NCBI GenBank assembly: GCA_965203735.1
Contig: OZ241909.1
Span: 310,001-374,000 of the forward strand
DNA length: 64,000 nt
Direction of reading: 5' to 3'
Source: Bin55 sp965203735
GTDB lineage: Bacteria > Pseudomonadota > Gammaproteobacteria > Pseudomonadales > Azotimanducaceae
Shown here: positions 9,002 through 18,617 of the stretch, piece after piece
How the letters are laid out: each line of letters opens with the position of its first letter
How positions within the stretch are numbered: the stretch's first letter is position 1
Program-made: the position numbers and the translations under genes
The notes under the pieces: model-generated
Told to the model about the DNA's origin: nothing
Databases searched by the model: none
What the model saw: only the letters and a program-made list of their open reading frames with translations

Positions 9002-9448
9002 TTAAGAGTCTACAGCAATTTTCTTGAGTTGAGTGGATGCTCGCTTGCCAATGACCACTTCAAGAACACCGTCCTTGCATGATGCGTTGATTTGATCTGG
9101 ATCAGCTGTATCAGGCAAAGTGAAGGATCGCTCGAAACTGCCTTGAACTCGTTCGAAACGGCGGAAGCTTCCATTCTCATCGTTTCGTTCAATTTTTCTT
9201 TCACCTTTAATCGAAAGCAAGTCGTTTTCGACCGTGATGTCGATGTCTTCCGCTTTGAGGCCGGGTAGATCAGAACGCAAAACAAACTTATCGCCTTCGT
9301 CCTGGATATCGGTTGCCGGAATCCACTCCGAGGCACGTCTTGACAGTTGGCCGGCTACGCGAGGCAGCACATTCCACAAACTGTCCTCAAAGTCTCGCTG
9401 CATAATGTTTGCAGGAGACCAAACTGGATGTCGATCTATGATTCTCAT
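9002..9448 (-). CDS. Hsp20 / alpha-crystallin small heat-shock protein
   Basis: 148 residues from the ATG at 9448, 7 bases after AAAGGAGAAC; the open frame extends 10 codons upstream but lacks this site. The alpha-crystallin domain spans about residues 40-140, with FVLRSDLPGLKAEDIDITVENDLL, the IKGERK strand and the end motif DGVLEVVIGK (the family's G-V-L core). The C-terminal I-x-I/V anchor appears only as KKIAV. The protein is an ATP-independent holdase for unfolded proteins in the cytoplasm. A sigma-32-like promoter lies upstream, so it should be heat induced. Confidence 0.95.
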   Translation of the reverse strand: MRIIDRHPVWSPANIMQRDFEDSLWNVLPRVAGQLSRRASEWIPATDIQDEGDKFVLRSDLPGLKAEDIDITVENDLLSIKGERKIERNDENGSFRRFERVQGSFERSFTLPDTADPDQINASCKDGVLEVVIGKRASTQLKKIAVDS

Positions 9449-9500
9449 TTTTGTTCTCCTTTCTTGAGTTTTCTCCAAGTTCTCACTTGGGCCTTGCTAG

Positions 9501-9530
9501 ATAAATGGGAACGGAATGGGGAATTTCAAG
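9501..9530 (-). promoter_or_regulatory. Sigma-32 (heat-shock) promoter of the Hsp20 gene
   Basis: Read on the minus strand: -35 element CTTGAAA (9524-9530), a 14-base spacer, then -10 element CCCATTTAT (9501-9509). Both match the known RpoH consensus (CTTGAAA and CCCCAT-T). Transcription would start around 9493 and leave a leader of about 45 bases. That leader holds a small stem (CCAAGT-GAGA-ACTTGG, 9475-9490) upstream of the ribosome binding site. Confidence 0.85.
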
Positions 9531-9569
9531 AGCACTTGCCCATTTTTTCGAGGTTCTCTTTGACAGACA

Positions 9570-10850
9570 GTGTTTAGAGTTGTCTATTCAGTTCTATCGC
9601 ACTTGTGCGTTCCCTTCCTTTTTGCACTTCTGTTAATTCGGGGAATTGGGGACTCGACCTATCGTCCGCGAAAGCGTGAACGTTTTGGTTTCGTCCCGCG
9701 AAACATTCCTGAAAATTGCATTTGGTTTCACGCGGTTTCGGCCGGCGAGGCAATCGCGACCGCACGAATTGTTGAGTCGTTGTTAGGGATAGATTCAACT
9801 CTACCGATCTTGATTACGACGACGACTCCCATGGGCTCAAGAGAAGTACTGACTCGATTGGGAAACCGAGTCGATCATTGCTATGCACCCTACGATACAC
9901 CCGGTTCGGTCGCTCGATTCTTGCGTCGCATCAAACCAAGAATATTGCTGCTCATGGAAACCGAACTCTGGCCACACCTTGTAAGAAAGACGTCTGCAGT
10001 GGGTGCACCCGTTTACGTCATCAATGCGCGATTGTCAGCAAAATCTCTGAAGGGCTACGCACGATTGAGGGATCTTACGACTTCTATGCTCAATTCCGTG
10101 GGCGGCATCGCTTGTCAAGACAGCGACTCGGCTGATCGTTTCGCGAGACTCGGCTATTCCAAGTCCAAGACATCAGTGGCGGGAAGTGTGAAATGGGATG
10201 TAGAGCCGCCACCTGCTTTGCCTTCCCCTCTACAGGATGCAATGGAATCGCTCAGATCGACTAATGAGTGCATTTGGATTGCGGGAAGTACACACCCGGG
10301 AGAAGAACTGGTCGCACTAGAGGCACACAAGAAAATCAGACAGTCAATTCCAAATGCGATCTTGATCCTTGCGCCTCGACATATTCACAGATGTGCGGAA
10401 CTGCTTGAACTAAGTCGGAGTTCCGGATTTGTAACTGAGACCCAAGACCGTGTAAGCGAAGACGTTGCGGTCATCTTGGTTGATCAGATGGGTGTCTTGT
10501 TTCGACTATACGGATTCGCCAAACTTGCCTTCGTCGGTGGATCACTCCAAGGAACCGGCGGACACAACCCGATTGAGCCCGCGATACAGGGAATTCCCAT
10601 TGCAATGGGACCCGACCGACACAACTTTGCTGACATCTGCAATCGCTTCGAACTACAGAATTGCATCAGCGAGATAAACGACGCTGACGATCTTGCTTCC
10701 ACTTTCATACAACTTTGTGAAGTGAGAGACGAATGGAACCGCCAGTCTCACCAGGTCCGCAGCGTTGTTTCAAACAACCAAGGCGCTCTTCCTCAATTGC
10801 AATCTTCCATACTTCAATGGATTGACGCTGCTACTCCCGGCCAGTCATAG
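9570..10850 (+). CDS. waaA: 3-deoxy-D-manno-octulosonic acid (Kdo) transferase
   Basis: 426 residues from a GTG at 9570. WaaA transfers Kdo from CMP-Kdo to lipid A precursor at the inner membrane, a needed step in lipopolysaccharide assembly. An N-terminal membrane segment (VPFLFALLLIRGI) is followed by the two-lobed GT30/GT-B fold. The catalytic Glu is E60 in HAVSAGEA; METELWPHL, the AGSTHPGEE segment and FVGGSLQGTGGHNPIEPA are family signatures. It is divergent from hsp20 and its last 20 bases overlap the end of the convergent tolC-like gene. Whether it adds one or two Kdo units cannot be told. Confidence 0.96.
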   Translation: MFRVVYSVLSHLCVPFLFALLLIRGIGDSTYRPRKRERFGFVPRNIPENCIWFHAVSAGEAIATARIVESLLGIDSTLPILITTTTPMGSREVLTRLGNRVDHCYAPYDTPGSVARFLRRIKPRILLLMETELWPHLVRKTSAVGAPVYVINARLSAKSLKGYARLRDLTTSMLNSVGGIACQDSDSADRFARLGYSKSKTSVAGSVKWDVEPPPALPSPLQDAMESLRSTNECIWIAGSTHPGEELVALEAHKKIRQSIPNAILILAPRHIHRCAELLELSRSSGFVTETQDRVSEDVAVILVDQMGVLFRLYGFAKLAFVGGSLQGTGGHNPIEPAIQGIPIAMGPDRHNFADICNRFELQNCISEINDADDLASTFIQLCEVRDEWNRQSHQVRSVVSNNQGALPQLQSSILQWIDAATPGQS

Positions 10851-12258
10851 TAGTTAGCCGCGTGACGGTTTTCTCGTTGTCCATGAAGCGATTAAGCTCC
10901 TCGATCTCTGCAGCAGTCAAGACGCCCGCACTTTGCTTCAATCGCAACATTCCGAGAATATAGTCGTACTTGGCGTTCTGGTATGCCAGCTGCGCACCGA
11001 ACAAAGCTCTTTGTGCGTTGAGCACTTCCACGATGTTGCGTGTTCCGACCTCATAGCCCGTTTCAGTAGCGTCCAAGGAGGCTTGGCTGGAGTCGATTGC
11101 GCGCAATCGTGCTTCTACACGAAGTACGTCAGTCACAACCGTACGAAACTGTCTTCGGACTTGCTCCTCAACGGTTAGCTTTTGCTGAACCACTTGAAGT
11201 CGCGACTGTTCCCGATTAAGAGCACTGATCCGATCCTGCACAAAGCGGGATCCGCCTGTCACACTTGCCGTGAAAGTCAGTCCAATATTGAAGCCTTTGC
11301 TTTCGGAAACATAATCCCAAGGGGTATCCTGGCCACCGAGGTTGAAGGGTTGTTCGGAGCGGTTGTAGCTCATGCCCAGCGAGATTGACGGCAAATCCTT
11401 GGCAAGTTGTCCCCAATGCCGAAGCTTGGCCGATTCATAGCTAATTTCTTGGGCACGTACCTGAGGATTGTTCTTTAGCGCCATCTCTACCCACGCTTCT
11501 TCCGAGTTAGGAACGGGGTCTTGTATTGGAAAATCCTCAGCAAGTCCCGACAATTCGGAAATTGTTGCTCCCGTGAGAACGCGAAGCGCTTCGAACTCGA
11601 TATCAAAACTGTTCCACGCTTGAATTCTGCTAACGATCGCATCGTCGTGGGACGCTCTGGCGTTCAATACGTCTGTACTTGCAGTCAACCCAACTTCGTA
11701 TCGCTGTTCCGCTTGTTCCAGCTGCCTCTTGATCGCATCCTCAGACGCAAGAGAATTTTGCAGGGAAGCGCTGGCTCTCAGTACGCTGAAGTAGGCTTCG
11801 ACGACACGAATAATGAGTGCCTGTTCCGAGCTGAACAAAGAGTAATCACTGGATGCGGTAGACTTGCGGGAGGTCATGACGTTGATCAGAGTGGGTACAC
11901 TGAATACGGTCTGACTAAGGTTCGCACTCCAACCAACTTGCTCGGTTTCCCTCTCGTTCCACACCCCATTGTTCTCACGAGTCACACCCAAAAAGGCATA
12001 CCGTGGATCATTGATCGCCTCATCTGGATATGTGGTCCGGTTCTCGTTGGTGCTCCTCCCTCGCGGCAGGCGAAACGAAATTTGAGGAAGCAACTGGGTA
12101 TGCGCCGAGTAATTGTTCAATTTCTGAATTCTGTTCCCTATCTCCGAAAGGGCGAAGGTGGGATCATTTTGATGGGCTTGTTGATACACTTGAAGAATGT
12201 CTTCTCCACTGGCGGAGAAACCGAATCCAAGCAGAAAAATTGCGAGTAGACGACGCAT
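10831..12258 (-). CDS. tolC: TolC-family outer membrane channel protein
   Basis: 475 residues from the ATG at 12258, just after AGGTG; the frame extends 25 codons upstream but only this start leaves a proper signal peptide (RRLLAIFLLGFGFSASG). Two outer-membrane-efflux repeats follow, each with long helices and a short barrel segment (residues about 25-230 and 235-440), including the typical YEVGLTASTDVLNARA and YEVGTRNIVEVLNAQRALF pair. Trimers form the outer channel of tripartite efflux pumps and type I secretion systems. No pump or adaptor genes lie nearby, so it may serve several systems encoded elsewhere. Confidence 0.94.
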   Translation of the reverse strand: MRRLLAIFLLGFGFSASGEDILQVYQQAHQNDPTFALSEIGNRIQKLNNYSAHTQLLPQISFRLPRGRSTNENRTTYPDEAINDPRYAFLGVTRENNGVWNERETEQVGWSANLSQTVFSVPTLINVMTSRKSTASSDYSLFSSEQALIIRVVEAYFSVLRASASLQNSLASEDAIKRQLEQAEQRYEVGLTASTDVLNARASHDDAIVSRIQAWNSFDIEFEALRVLTGATISELSGLAEDFPIQDPVPNSEEAWVEMALKNNPQVRAQEISYESAKLRHWGQLAKDLPSISLGMSYNRSEQPFNLGGQDTPWDYVSESKGFNIGLTFTASVTGGSRFVQDRISALNREQSRLQVVQQKLTVEEQVRRQFRTVVTDVLRVEARLRAIDSSQASLDATETGYEVGTRNIVEVLNAQRALFGAQLAYQNAKYDYILGMLRLKQSAGVLTAAEIEELNRFMDNEKTVTRLTTMTGRE

Positions 12259-12482
12259 AAGAGCACCTATGTGTTTTGTTTGAATTTTATCAGAGGCGTA
12301 AAAACTCCCATACTTTGTGCTTTTCAGCTTCATCTCATACTGTAGACCAACAAATCTACATCGAGAGAGTCAGTATGTACAGGACGCTTAGAGCTTTCCT
12401 CCTGACCTTATACGTCAATTACAGTAGACTTCCTTCGCTATTCGTTTACCATCATCTCGTGTCGATATCGAGCTAATCCGAA

Positions 12483-13658
12483 ATGGCAACCACGGCCTCA
12501 AACTTCCGAGCAGAGACCCGAGAGTGGTTATTGCAGAGCTGTCCTACCAGCCTGCTCCAAAGTGAGATTGTCCCAGAAGCCGGTCGGAAAACACCCGTGT
12601 CCGGGAATCGAAAGACCTGGTTGGAACGGGCTGCAGAAAGAGGTTTTACAGTTCCGATGTGGCCTAAGGAATACGGTGGTGCAGGACTGTCTAAGGACCA
12701 GTATGTAATCCTCCTCGAAGAGATGCGATCGTTAGGAGTACCAGCACCTCTGGCTGGTATGGGTACCTCAATGCTTGGACCGACACTCTTGGAACATGGA
12801 ACCGAGGAGCAAAAGGCTCGCCATTTGCCGCAAATCGCTCGTGGTGAGGTTCGGTGGTGTCAGGGCTATTCGGAACCAGGCTCAGGATCCGACTTGGCTT
12901 CGCTTCAGACCCGCGCCGTAGACGAAGGGGATCATTTTGTCATCAATGGACAGAAAATCTGGACCTCAGGCGCCCAGTATGCGGACTGGATCTTTTGCCT
13001 AGTGCGGACGAATCCGGACGCCCCAAAACACGAAGGAATCAGCTTTCTGCTGTTCACGATGCACCAACCGGGCGTGACGGTGAAACCCATACGACTGATT
13101 TCCGGAGCCTCCCCTTTCTGCGAAACATTCTTCGACGATGCGATTGCAGCGAAGGAGGACGTAGTCGGTGGACTCAACAAGGGTTGGACCGTGGCGAAGC
13201 GACTGCTTCAGCACGAGCGATCCGGCATGAACACCCTTGCCTCAGGTCGAAACCGAGAGTCCGGGCCATCCCTTGACCAATTGGCTCGAAAGACTGTGGG
13301 ACTGACCAGCGGCAAGATCGCAAACCCCGATCTACGGAAGGATATCGTCCAACACTCCATGAATGCCGAAGCGTTTCGACTCACCCAAAGACGAACTGTA
13401 GAAGAGTCTCAAGGTTCGACACCAGGTCCCCAAACCTCCATTTTCAAATACTACGGAGCGAACCTCCGAAAGGAACGTTCGGAGTTGCAAATATCCATGC
13501 TAGGAACCGATGCATTTGAATGGGATGTCAGTGGGACTTCCACTAACCGGGCCATCTTGCAGGGCTGGCTAGCAGGAAAGGCGGGGTCCATCGCGGGCGG
13601 TAGCAATGAAATTCAATTGAACATCATCGCAAAGCGCGTCCTAGGTCTTCCCGACTAG
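12483..13658 (+). CDS. Acyl-CoA dehydrogenase family protein
   Basis: 391 residues, usual length for the family. Motifs include WCQGYSEPGSGSDLASLQT (FAD/substrate loop), GQKIWTSGAQYADWIFCLVRT and the C-terminal GSIAGGSNEIQLNIIAKRVLGLPD. FAD-dependent alpha,beta-dehydrogenation of an acyl-CoA is the family reaction, with electrons passed to ETF. The acyl chain cannot be read from the sequence. It is a single gene, divergent from tolC and upstream of rpoZ, with no beta-oxidation partners near it. Confidence 0.93.
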   Translation: MATTASNFRAETREWLLQSCPTSLLQSEIVPEAGRKTPVSGNRKTWLERAAERGFTVPMWPKEYGGAGLSKDQYVILLEEMRSLGVPAPLAGMGTSMLGPTLLEHGTEEQKARHLPQIARGEVRWCQGYSEPGSGSDLASLQTRAVDEGDHFVINGQKIWTSGAQYADWIFCLVRTNPDAPKHEGISFLLFTMHQPGVTVKPIRLISGASPFCETFFDDAIAAKEDVVGGLNKGWTVAKRLLQHERSGMNTLASGRNRESGPSLDQLARKTVGLTSGKIANPDLRKDIVQHSMNAEAFRLTQRRTVEESQGSTPGPQTSIFKYYGANLRKERSELQISMLGTDAFEWDVSGTSTNRAILQGWLAGKAGSIAGGSNEIQLNIIAKRVLGLPD

Positions 13659-13711
13659 GGAATTTCAGTTACAATGCGCAACTTGGATTTGTTTGCAAGA
13701 ATCGGACATTC

Positions 13712-13987
13712 ATGGCAAGAGTAACGGTCGAGGATTGCCTCGAACATGTAGAAAATCGATTTGAGCTGGTACGGCTCGCCACTGATCGCGCGCGACAGCT
13801 TCAGTTGCTCAATGGGGACCCGCTTGTACCCGAAGAAAATGACAAACATACAGTGATCGCATTGCGAGAAATAGCCGAGGGATTGATCAACGAAGATACC
13901 TTGCGAGAGGCAACCGACGACTTCAGTGATGAAGTCAATCCCGTCACCCGACTAGATAGAGGAGATGAGTCCTCCAGCGACTTCTGA
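13712..13987 (+). CDS. rpoZ: RNA polymerase omega subunit
   Basis: 91 residues beginning MARVTVEDCLEHVENRFELVRLATDRARQL, the family's N-terminal signature. Omega helps assemble RNA polymerase by clamping the beta-prime subunit, and in proteobacteria forms part of a ppGpp binding site. Its 3' end overlaps spoT by 23 bases. rpoZ-spoT is a standard gammaproteobacterial pair; gmk, often just upstream, is replaced here by an acyl-CoA dehydrogenase gene. Confidence 0.97.
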   Translation: MARVTVEDCLEHVENRFELVRLATDRARQLQLLNGDPLVPEENDKHTVIALREIAEGLINEDTLREATDDFSDEVNPVTRLDRGDESSSDF

Positions 13988-16160
13988 GTCTTACTTTCAG
14001 AATGTACTCGAAAAGCGCGCTCGCAGTGATGAGCTCGCGGCGCCATTACTCGGCAATGAACTCAATCGTCGGCTCAACTATCTGTCTCCAGCACAAGTCC
14101 GTCTGGTTGCCGATGCCTACGAATACGCGGAAAAGGCACATAGTGGCCAGCAACGGCGAACTGGCCACTCCTACATAACTCATCCGCTTGCAGTAGCCAA
14201 CATACTCGCAAGCTTCAAACTCGATCCCGAAACCATATGTGCAGCACTGCTGCACGACGTTCTTGAAGACACGAACGTAAACAAATCTTCGCTAGCGGGT
14301 GCATTTGGCGAGCGGATCGCAGACATTGTCGACGGAGTTTCGAAACTCTCTCACCTGGTCGATAGTCACGCAGAAGCTCAAGCTCTCAACTTTTACAAGA
14401 TGACTCTGAGCATGTCTCGCGATATCCGAGTCATTCTCGTGAAGCTCGCAGACAGGCTGCACAACATGCGCACTATTGGCGTGATGTCAAGGGACAGCCG
14501 CAAGAGGATAGCCCGTGAAACGATGGACTTGTTTGTGCCGCTGGCAAACAGACTGGGCATCTATGTAATCAAGCAAGAACTCGAACGACTATCCTTCGAA
14601 GCTATTTACCCGCTACGCTCGGATCGTCTGGACCGCCTTGTAAAGCGGGTGCGCAAAAAGGACAAGGACAAGATAAAGTCCGTTCATCAAAGGCTCGAAT
14701 CCGGATTTAGAGAAGCAGGGATCAATGCGCGAATAGACTACGTCGAAACGGAGCTTTACTCGATCTATCGCTCCCTGCGCGACCACGAGGAAACATTCGA
14801 CGCGTTTATGGACACTCTGATGTATCGCGTCGTTGTCGACTCCACCGATGACTGCTACCGAGCCCTGGGGTTGGCGCATAGCCTCTACAAACCCAAAGTC
14901 AGAGCCTTTCGCGACTACATTTCAATTCCAAAGCTCAACGGATACCAATCGCTACATGTGATGTTGGTGGGACCTGGAGCGAAGTCGATCAAGCTCTTGA
15001 TTCGAACTTCGAACATGGACGAGGTCGCAAACTATGGGCTTATTGCAGGATGGATAAAACAGTCCGAAGAAGAATCCGATGAGGACAGCCAAACACTCGC
15101 AACAAGCGATGTTCGTGAATGGATAAGCAATCTTCTAAACCTACAAGATCGAGGAGATGCCGTTCAGTTCATTGAGAATCTTAAAACCGATCTCTTTCCC
15201 GACGAGGTCTATGTGTTCACACCACAAGGTGACATCTTGGCACTGCCCGTTGGATCTTGTGCTGTGGATTTCGCCTACGCAGTTCACACTGACGTAGGAA
15301 ATCAATGTGTCGCGTGTCGCATTGACGGGCAGGTCGCACCCCTTTCATCGATTCTGGAATCAGGGCAAACAGTTTCAATTGTTCGCGCAGCCGCTGCTCA
15401 TCCAGATCCAATGTGGCTGAACTTTGTGCAAACGGCCAAGGCTCGTTCAGCAATACGTGACCGTCTGCGTTCGAGGGGAGAAGAAGAATCGATCGTGTTA
15501 GGCAAAAATCTGCTGAACAGATCGCTGGCCAACGCCAACACTTCACTCGAGCAGCTTGACTTTCGGCGTCTGAGGAAAGTTTTTAGAGAGTTCAACGTTA
15601 GAAAACGCAATGAAATGTTTGAAGAGGTCGGGCGTGGCAACCTCTTGGCGTACCAGGTGGCACAAAGACTGCTTGAAGAGGACATTGCCGACCACGATAC
15701 GAGCAATATCGAACACGGTGCGCCGATCTATGTGCATGGCGGTCAAAACATGGGAGTTCGCTACGGTAAATGCTGTGGTCCTGTCCCTGGAGACGACATC
15801 ATTGGGCATATATCGCAAGGCGAAGGACTTGTCGTTCACCGTGCGCAGTGCGGAAACATGAAATCGCTCGAAGCAAAACACACCATCATGCCCGTAAGCT
15901 GGACGGACAATCCCGAAGGTGAATTCGTTACACGTTTGCGCGTCGATATCGAACCACATCTGGGAATTCTTGCCTCGTTGGCACAAGACGTGAATGCCCT
16001 CGGAGCTGGCATCAGCATGCTCGACGTAACGGAACGAACTCCGCAACTGTCGTCCGTGCAAATGGATGTAGGCGTGCGAAGTCTCAAACACCTGCGACGC
16101 ATCATACGAAGTTTGGATGCTCGAACCGACACTTCAAGCGTTCAAAGACTGACACACTAA
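13965..16160 (+). CDS. spoT: Bifunctional (p)ppGpp synthetase/hydrolase SpoT
   Basis: 731 residues. Domains in order: HD hydrolase (about 55-200, with YITHPLAVANILASF and LLHDVLEDT supplying metal ligands), synthetase (about 240-370, DYISIPKLNGYQSLH), TGS (about 405-465, VYVFTPQGDILALPVGSCAVDFAY), a helical and Cys-containing region (GKCCGPVPGDDIIGHI) and a C-terminal ACT domain (about 650-725). The intact HD motif marks it as the bifunctional enzyme that makes and degrades the stringent-response alarmone. It overlaps rpoZ and is followed at 7 bases by ridA. Confidence 0.97.
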   Translation: MSPPATSESYFQNVLEKRARSDELAAPLLGNELNRRLNYLSPAQVRLVADAYEYAEKAHSGQQRRTGHSYITHPLAVANILASFKLDPETICAALLHDVLEDTNVNKSSLAGAFGERIADIVDGVSKLSHLVDSHAEAQALNFYKMTLSMSRDIRVILVKLADRLHNMRTIGVMSRDSRKRIARETMDLFVPLANRLGIYVIKQELERLSFEAIYPLRSDRLDRLVKRVRKKDKDKIKSVHQRLESGFREAGINARIDYVETELYSIYRSLRDHEETFDAFMDTLMYRVVVDSTDDCYRALGLAHSLYKPKVRAFRDYISIPKLNGYQSLHVMLVGPGAKSIKLLIRTSNMDEVANYGLIAGWIKQSEEESDEDSQTLATSDVREWISNLLNLQDRGDAVQFIENLKTDLFPDEVYVFTPQGDILALPVGSCAVDFAYAVHTDVGNQCVACRIDGQVAPLSSILESGQTVSIVRAAAAHPDPMWLNFVQTAKARSAIRDRLRSRGEEESIVLGKNLLNRSLANANTSLEQLDFRRLRKVFREFNVRKRNEMFEEVGRGNLLAYQVAQRLLEEDIADHDTSNIEHGAPIYVHGGQNMGVRYGKCCGPVPGDDIIGHISQGEGLVVHRAQCGNMKSLEAKHTIMPVSWTDNPEGEFVTRLRVDIEPHLGILASLAQDVNALGAGISMLDVTERTPQLSSVQMDVGVRSLKHLRRIIRSLDARTDTSSVQRLTH

Positions 16161-16167
16161 GGTATTC

Positions 16168-16554
16168 ATGAATCGAAAAGCAATCTCCGCGGAAGACGCG
16201 CCCGACGCGATCGGTCCTTACTCTCATGCCATACGCGTCGGCGACTCAATTTACATGTCCGGTCAAATCGCGTTGAATCCAAAGAACATGGAGCTTGTCA
16301 CCGGTTCATTTCGCAAGGAAACCAAGCAAGTGTTCACCAATATTTCAGCCGTTGTAAGTGCGGCTGGAGGTTCGCTTCAAGACATTGTGAAACTCACCGT
16401 GTATCTCACGGATCTCAAGAACTTCGATATGGTCAATGCGGTAATGAGCGAGACGTTTCAGTATCCGTTTCCCGCTCGAGTGGCAATAGGTGTCAGCGCT
16501 CTGCCTCGAGGTGCGTCCATCGAAGTCGAAGCCCTAGCAATTCTTAGCGACTAG
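16168..16554 (+). CDS. ridA: RidA-family reactive imine deaminase
   Basis: 128 residues, usual length. Rid proteins hydrolyse 2-aminoacrylate and related imines released by PLP enzymes such as threonine dehydratase. Family features: DAIGPYSHAIRVGDSIYMSGQ near the start, VVSAAGGSLQDIVKLTVYLTD in the middle and the key Arg in PARVAIGVSALPRGASIEVEA. Seven bases after spoT and 17 before recG, as in the usual spoT-ridA-recG order. Confidence 0.96.
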   Translation: MNRKAISAEDAPDAIGPYSHAIRVGDSIYMSGQIALNPKNMELVTGSFRKETKQVFTNISAVVSAAGGSLQDIVKLTVYLTDLKNFDMVNAVMSETFQYPFPARVAIGVSALPRGASIEVEALAILSD

Positions 16555-16571
16555 AAATATCGGTACGGATT

Positions 16572-18596
16572 GTGCCGTCCGAACCCGTCTCTCAACTCCG
16601 AGGTATTGGTCCTGCCATCGCGGCGAGACTGCAACGTCTCAGCATTCGCACCAAAATGGACCTCATACTGCATTTGCCATTCCGTTATGAAGATCGCACA
16701 AAGATAACCCCGATCGAACGAATTTCATCGGGTGCTGAACACTACGTGCAAGGAAGAGTGCTCTCCGTTGAAGTTGTAAGGGGACCGCGTCCTAGTGTCT
16801 ATGTCTCCATTGGAGAGGGACATCGAACACGACTGAATATGCGATTGCTGCATTACAGCTCGCGTCAGGTAGACCAGTTGCAAGAGGGAGTGTGGTTGAG
16901 AGTGTATGGGCTAGTTCGACTCGGACGCAAGGGGATGGAAATGATCCACCCTGAATATCGGGTCTTCACAAGTGATCCTGGAGCACCGCAACCCGAGTAC
17001 ATTCCTGTGTACCCAGCGACTCAAGGACTGACTAGTGCACGGATTGGAAGCCTAATTCGCAAAGCGCTTAACGAGACCGCCTTTCTACCTAATTACACAC
17101 ACCAAGGGCTGACTCTGGGGGAAGCTCTTCGATTTCTTCATGAGCCCGATGTCAGTCGCGGTTTGCATGGATTGCATGAGGCGAGAAAACGTGTTGCTTT
17201 CGATGAATTGCTAGCCTTTCTGCTCTTACGGCACAGGAGACAAATTCAGCGCGGGTCGTTTTCGACAATTGCACTGGACAGAGAACGCGATTTGCACTCG
17301 ATGTGTCTGCGGTCCCTCGGTTTCTCCCTGACAAATGCTCAACGGAGAGTTGTTCAGGAAGTTCTCTCCGATCTCTCGCGACCCAAGCCGATGTTGCGAC
17401 TTCTTCAAGGGGATGTCGGTTCAGGCAAAACAGTCATCGCGGCCTTGGCCATTGTCAGAGCCGCAGAAAACTCCACTCAAACAGCATTTATGGCTCCGAC
17501 TGAGCTACTAGCTGAACAACACTACGAGACTCTCTCCCAATGGCTTTCTCCCATGGGCATTCAAGTAGGTTTGCTCACAGGCAGACTGACCACATCTGCG
17601 AGGAAGGCGCGACAGGAAGCGATCGCACGAGGTGAAGACACAGTGATCGTAGGAACACATGCTCTCTTTCAAGAATCCACAAAGTTCAAGTCGCTTGGAC
17701 TAGCAATCATCGACGAACAGCATCGTTTTGGAGTTCACCAACGAATGCAGTTACGCGACAAAGGACGTCTGCCGCACCAGCTCATCATGACGGCAACCCC
17801 AATTCCACGCACACTTGCGATGTACTTGTTTGCTGATATGGATGTTTCGGTCATCGATGAAATGCCTCCGGGACGTCAATCCATCGAGACCACTGTCCAT
17901 GGTGCAAAGCAGAGAGAAAGGGTGATTTCCGCAGTGGGAAATCTGCTCGCATCGGGACAGCAGGCGTATTGGGTATGTGTCGCAATTGATCCGCGTGATC
18001 CTGACGATGGGAATTTTCGAGGCACGACCGATGTGCTCGAAGAACTTAAAGCCAAACTACCGCAAGTGAAGATCGGACACTTGCACGGCCGGATGAAGAC
18101 TGAAGAGAAAGATCGAATCATGAAGGGCTTTCGATCCGCCGAAATCCAATTGCTAGTAGCGACGACCGTTATAGAAGTCGGGATTGATGTACCGAATGCA
18201 ACTCTCATGGTTGTAGACGATGCGGATCGCCTGGGATTGGCGCAACTGCATCAATTGAGAGGGCGCGTCGGACGAGGAACCAAGAAAAGCTACTGCATGC
18301 TCATGTACGATCCCCCGATTTCCTCGGCATCTCGAAATCGTCTGAACGCGCTAAAAAAACACACCGATGGTTTTGAACTTGCTCATCTCGATCTGTCCCT
18401 TCGAGGTCCCGGCGAAGTATTTGGAAAGAAACAATCCGGAACCGAGAGTTTTCGTATCGCGGACTTGGTCATGGATGCAGAGCTTCTTCAAGAGACGCGA
18501 TTGCAAGGAGAAAGACTGTTGAAGGAGAACCCCGATATGGCGTCCAAGATCATCGATACATGGACTCCGTCAGAAAGCGATTACGCCGCGGTCTAA
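16572..18596 (+). CDS. recG: ATP-dependent DNA helicase RecG
   Basis: 674 residues from a GTG at 16572. The wedge domain (about 1-150, beginning SQLRGIGPAIAARL) binds branched DNA. Superfamily 2 motor motifs follow: Walker A GDVGSGKT, motif II as DEQH (LAIIDEQHRFG), TATPIPRTL, and TTVIEVGIDVPNATLMVVDDADR plus QLHQLRGRVGR. RecG reverses stalled forks and removes R- and D-loops. It ends 21 bases before the convergent rubredoxin gene. Confidence 0.97.
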   Translation: MPSEPVSQLRGIGPAIAARLQRLSIRTKMDLILHLPFRYEDRTKITPIERISSGAEHYVQGRVLSVEVVRGPRPSVYVSIGEGHRTRLNMRLLHYSSRQVDQLQEGVWLRVYGLVRLGRKGMEMIHPEYRVFTSDPGAPQPEYIPVYPATQGLTSARIGSLIRKALNETAFLPNYTHQGLTLGEALRFLHEPDVSRGLHGLHEARKRVAFDELLAFLLLRHRRQIQRGSFSTIALDRERDLHSMCLRSLGFSLTNAQRRVVQEVLSDLSRPKPMLRLLQGDVGSGKTVIAALAIVRAAENSTQTAFMAPTELLAEQHYETLSQWLSPMGIQVGLLTGRLTTSARKARQEAIARGEDTVIVGTHALFQESTKFKSLGLAIIDEQHRFGVHQRMQLRDKGRLPHQLIMTATPIPRTLAMYLFADMDVSVIDEMPPGRQSIETTVHGAKQRERVISAVGNLLASGQQAYWVCVAIDPRDPDDGNFRGTTDVLEELKAKLPQVKIGHLHGRMKTEEKDRIMKGFRSAEIQLLVATTVIEVGIDVPNATLMVVDDADRLGLAQLHQLRGRVGRGTKKSYCMLMYDPPISSASRNRLNALKKHTDGFELAHLDLSLRGPGEVFGKKQSGTESFRIADLVMDAELLQETRLQGERLLKENPDMASKIIDTWTPSESDYAAV

Positions 18597-18617
18597 CGTC
18601 TGCCTTAGTGCAGGTCC

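Noticed and set aside
11521..12249. Plus-strand frame of 242 residues opposite the tolC gene
   Set aside because: Shadow of TolC; composition and motifs are not those of a protein family.
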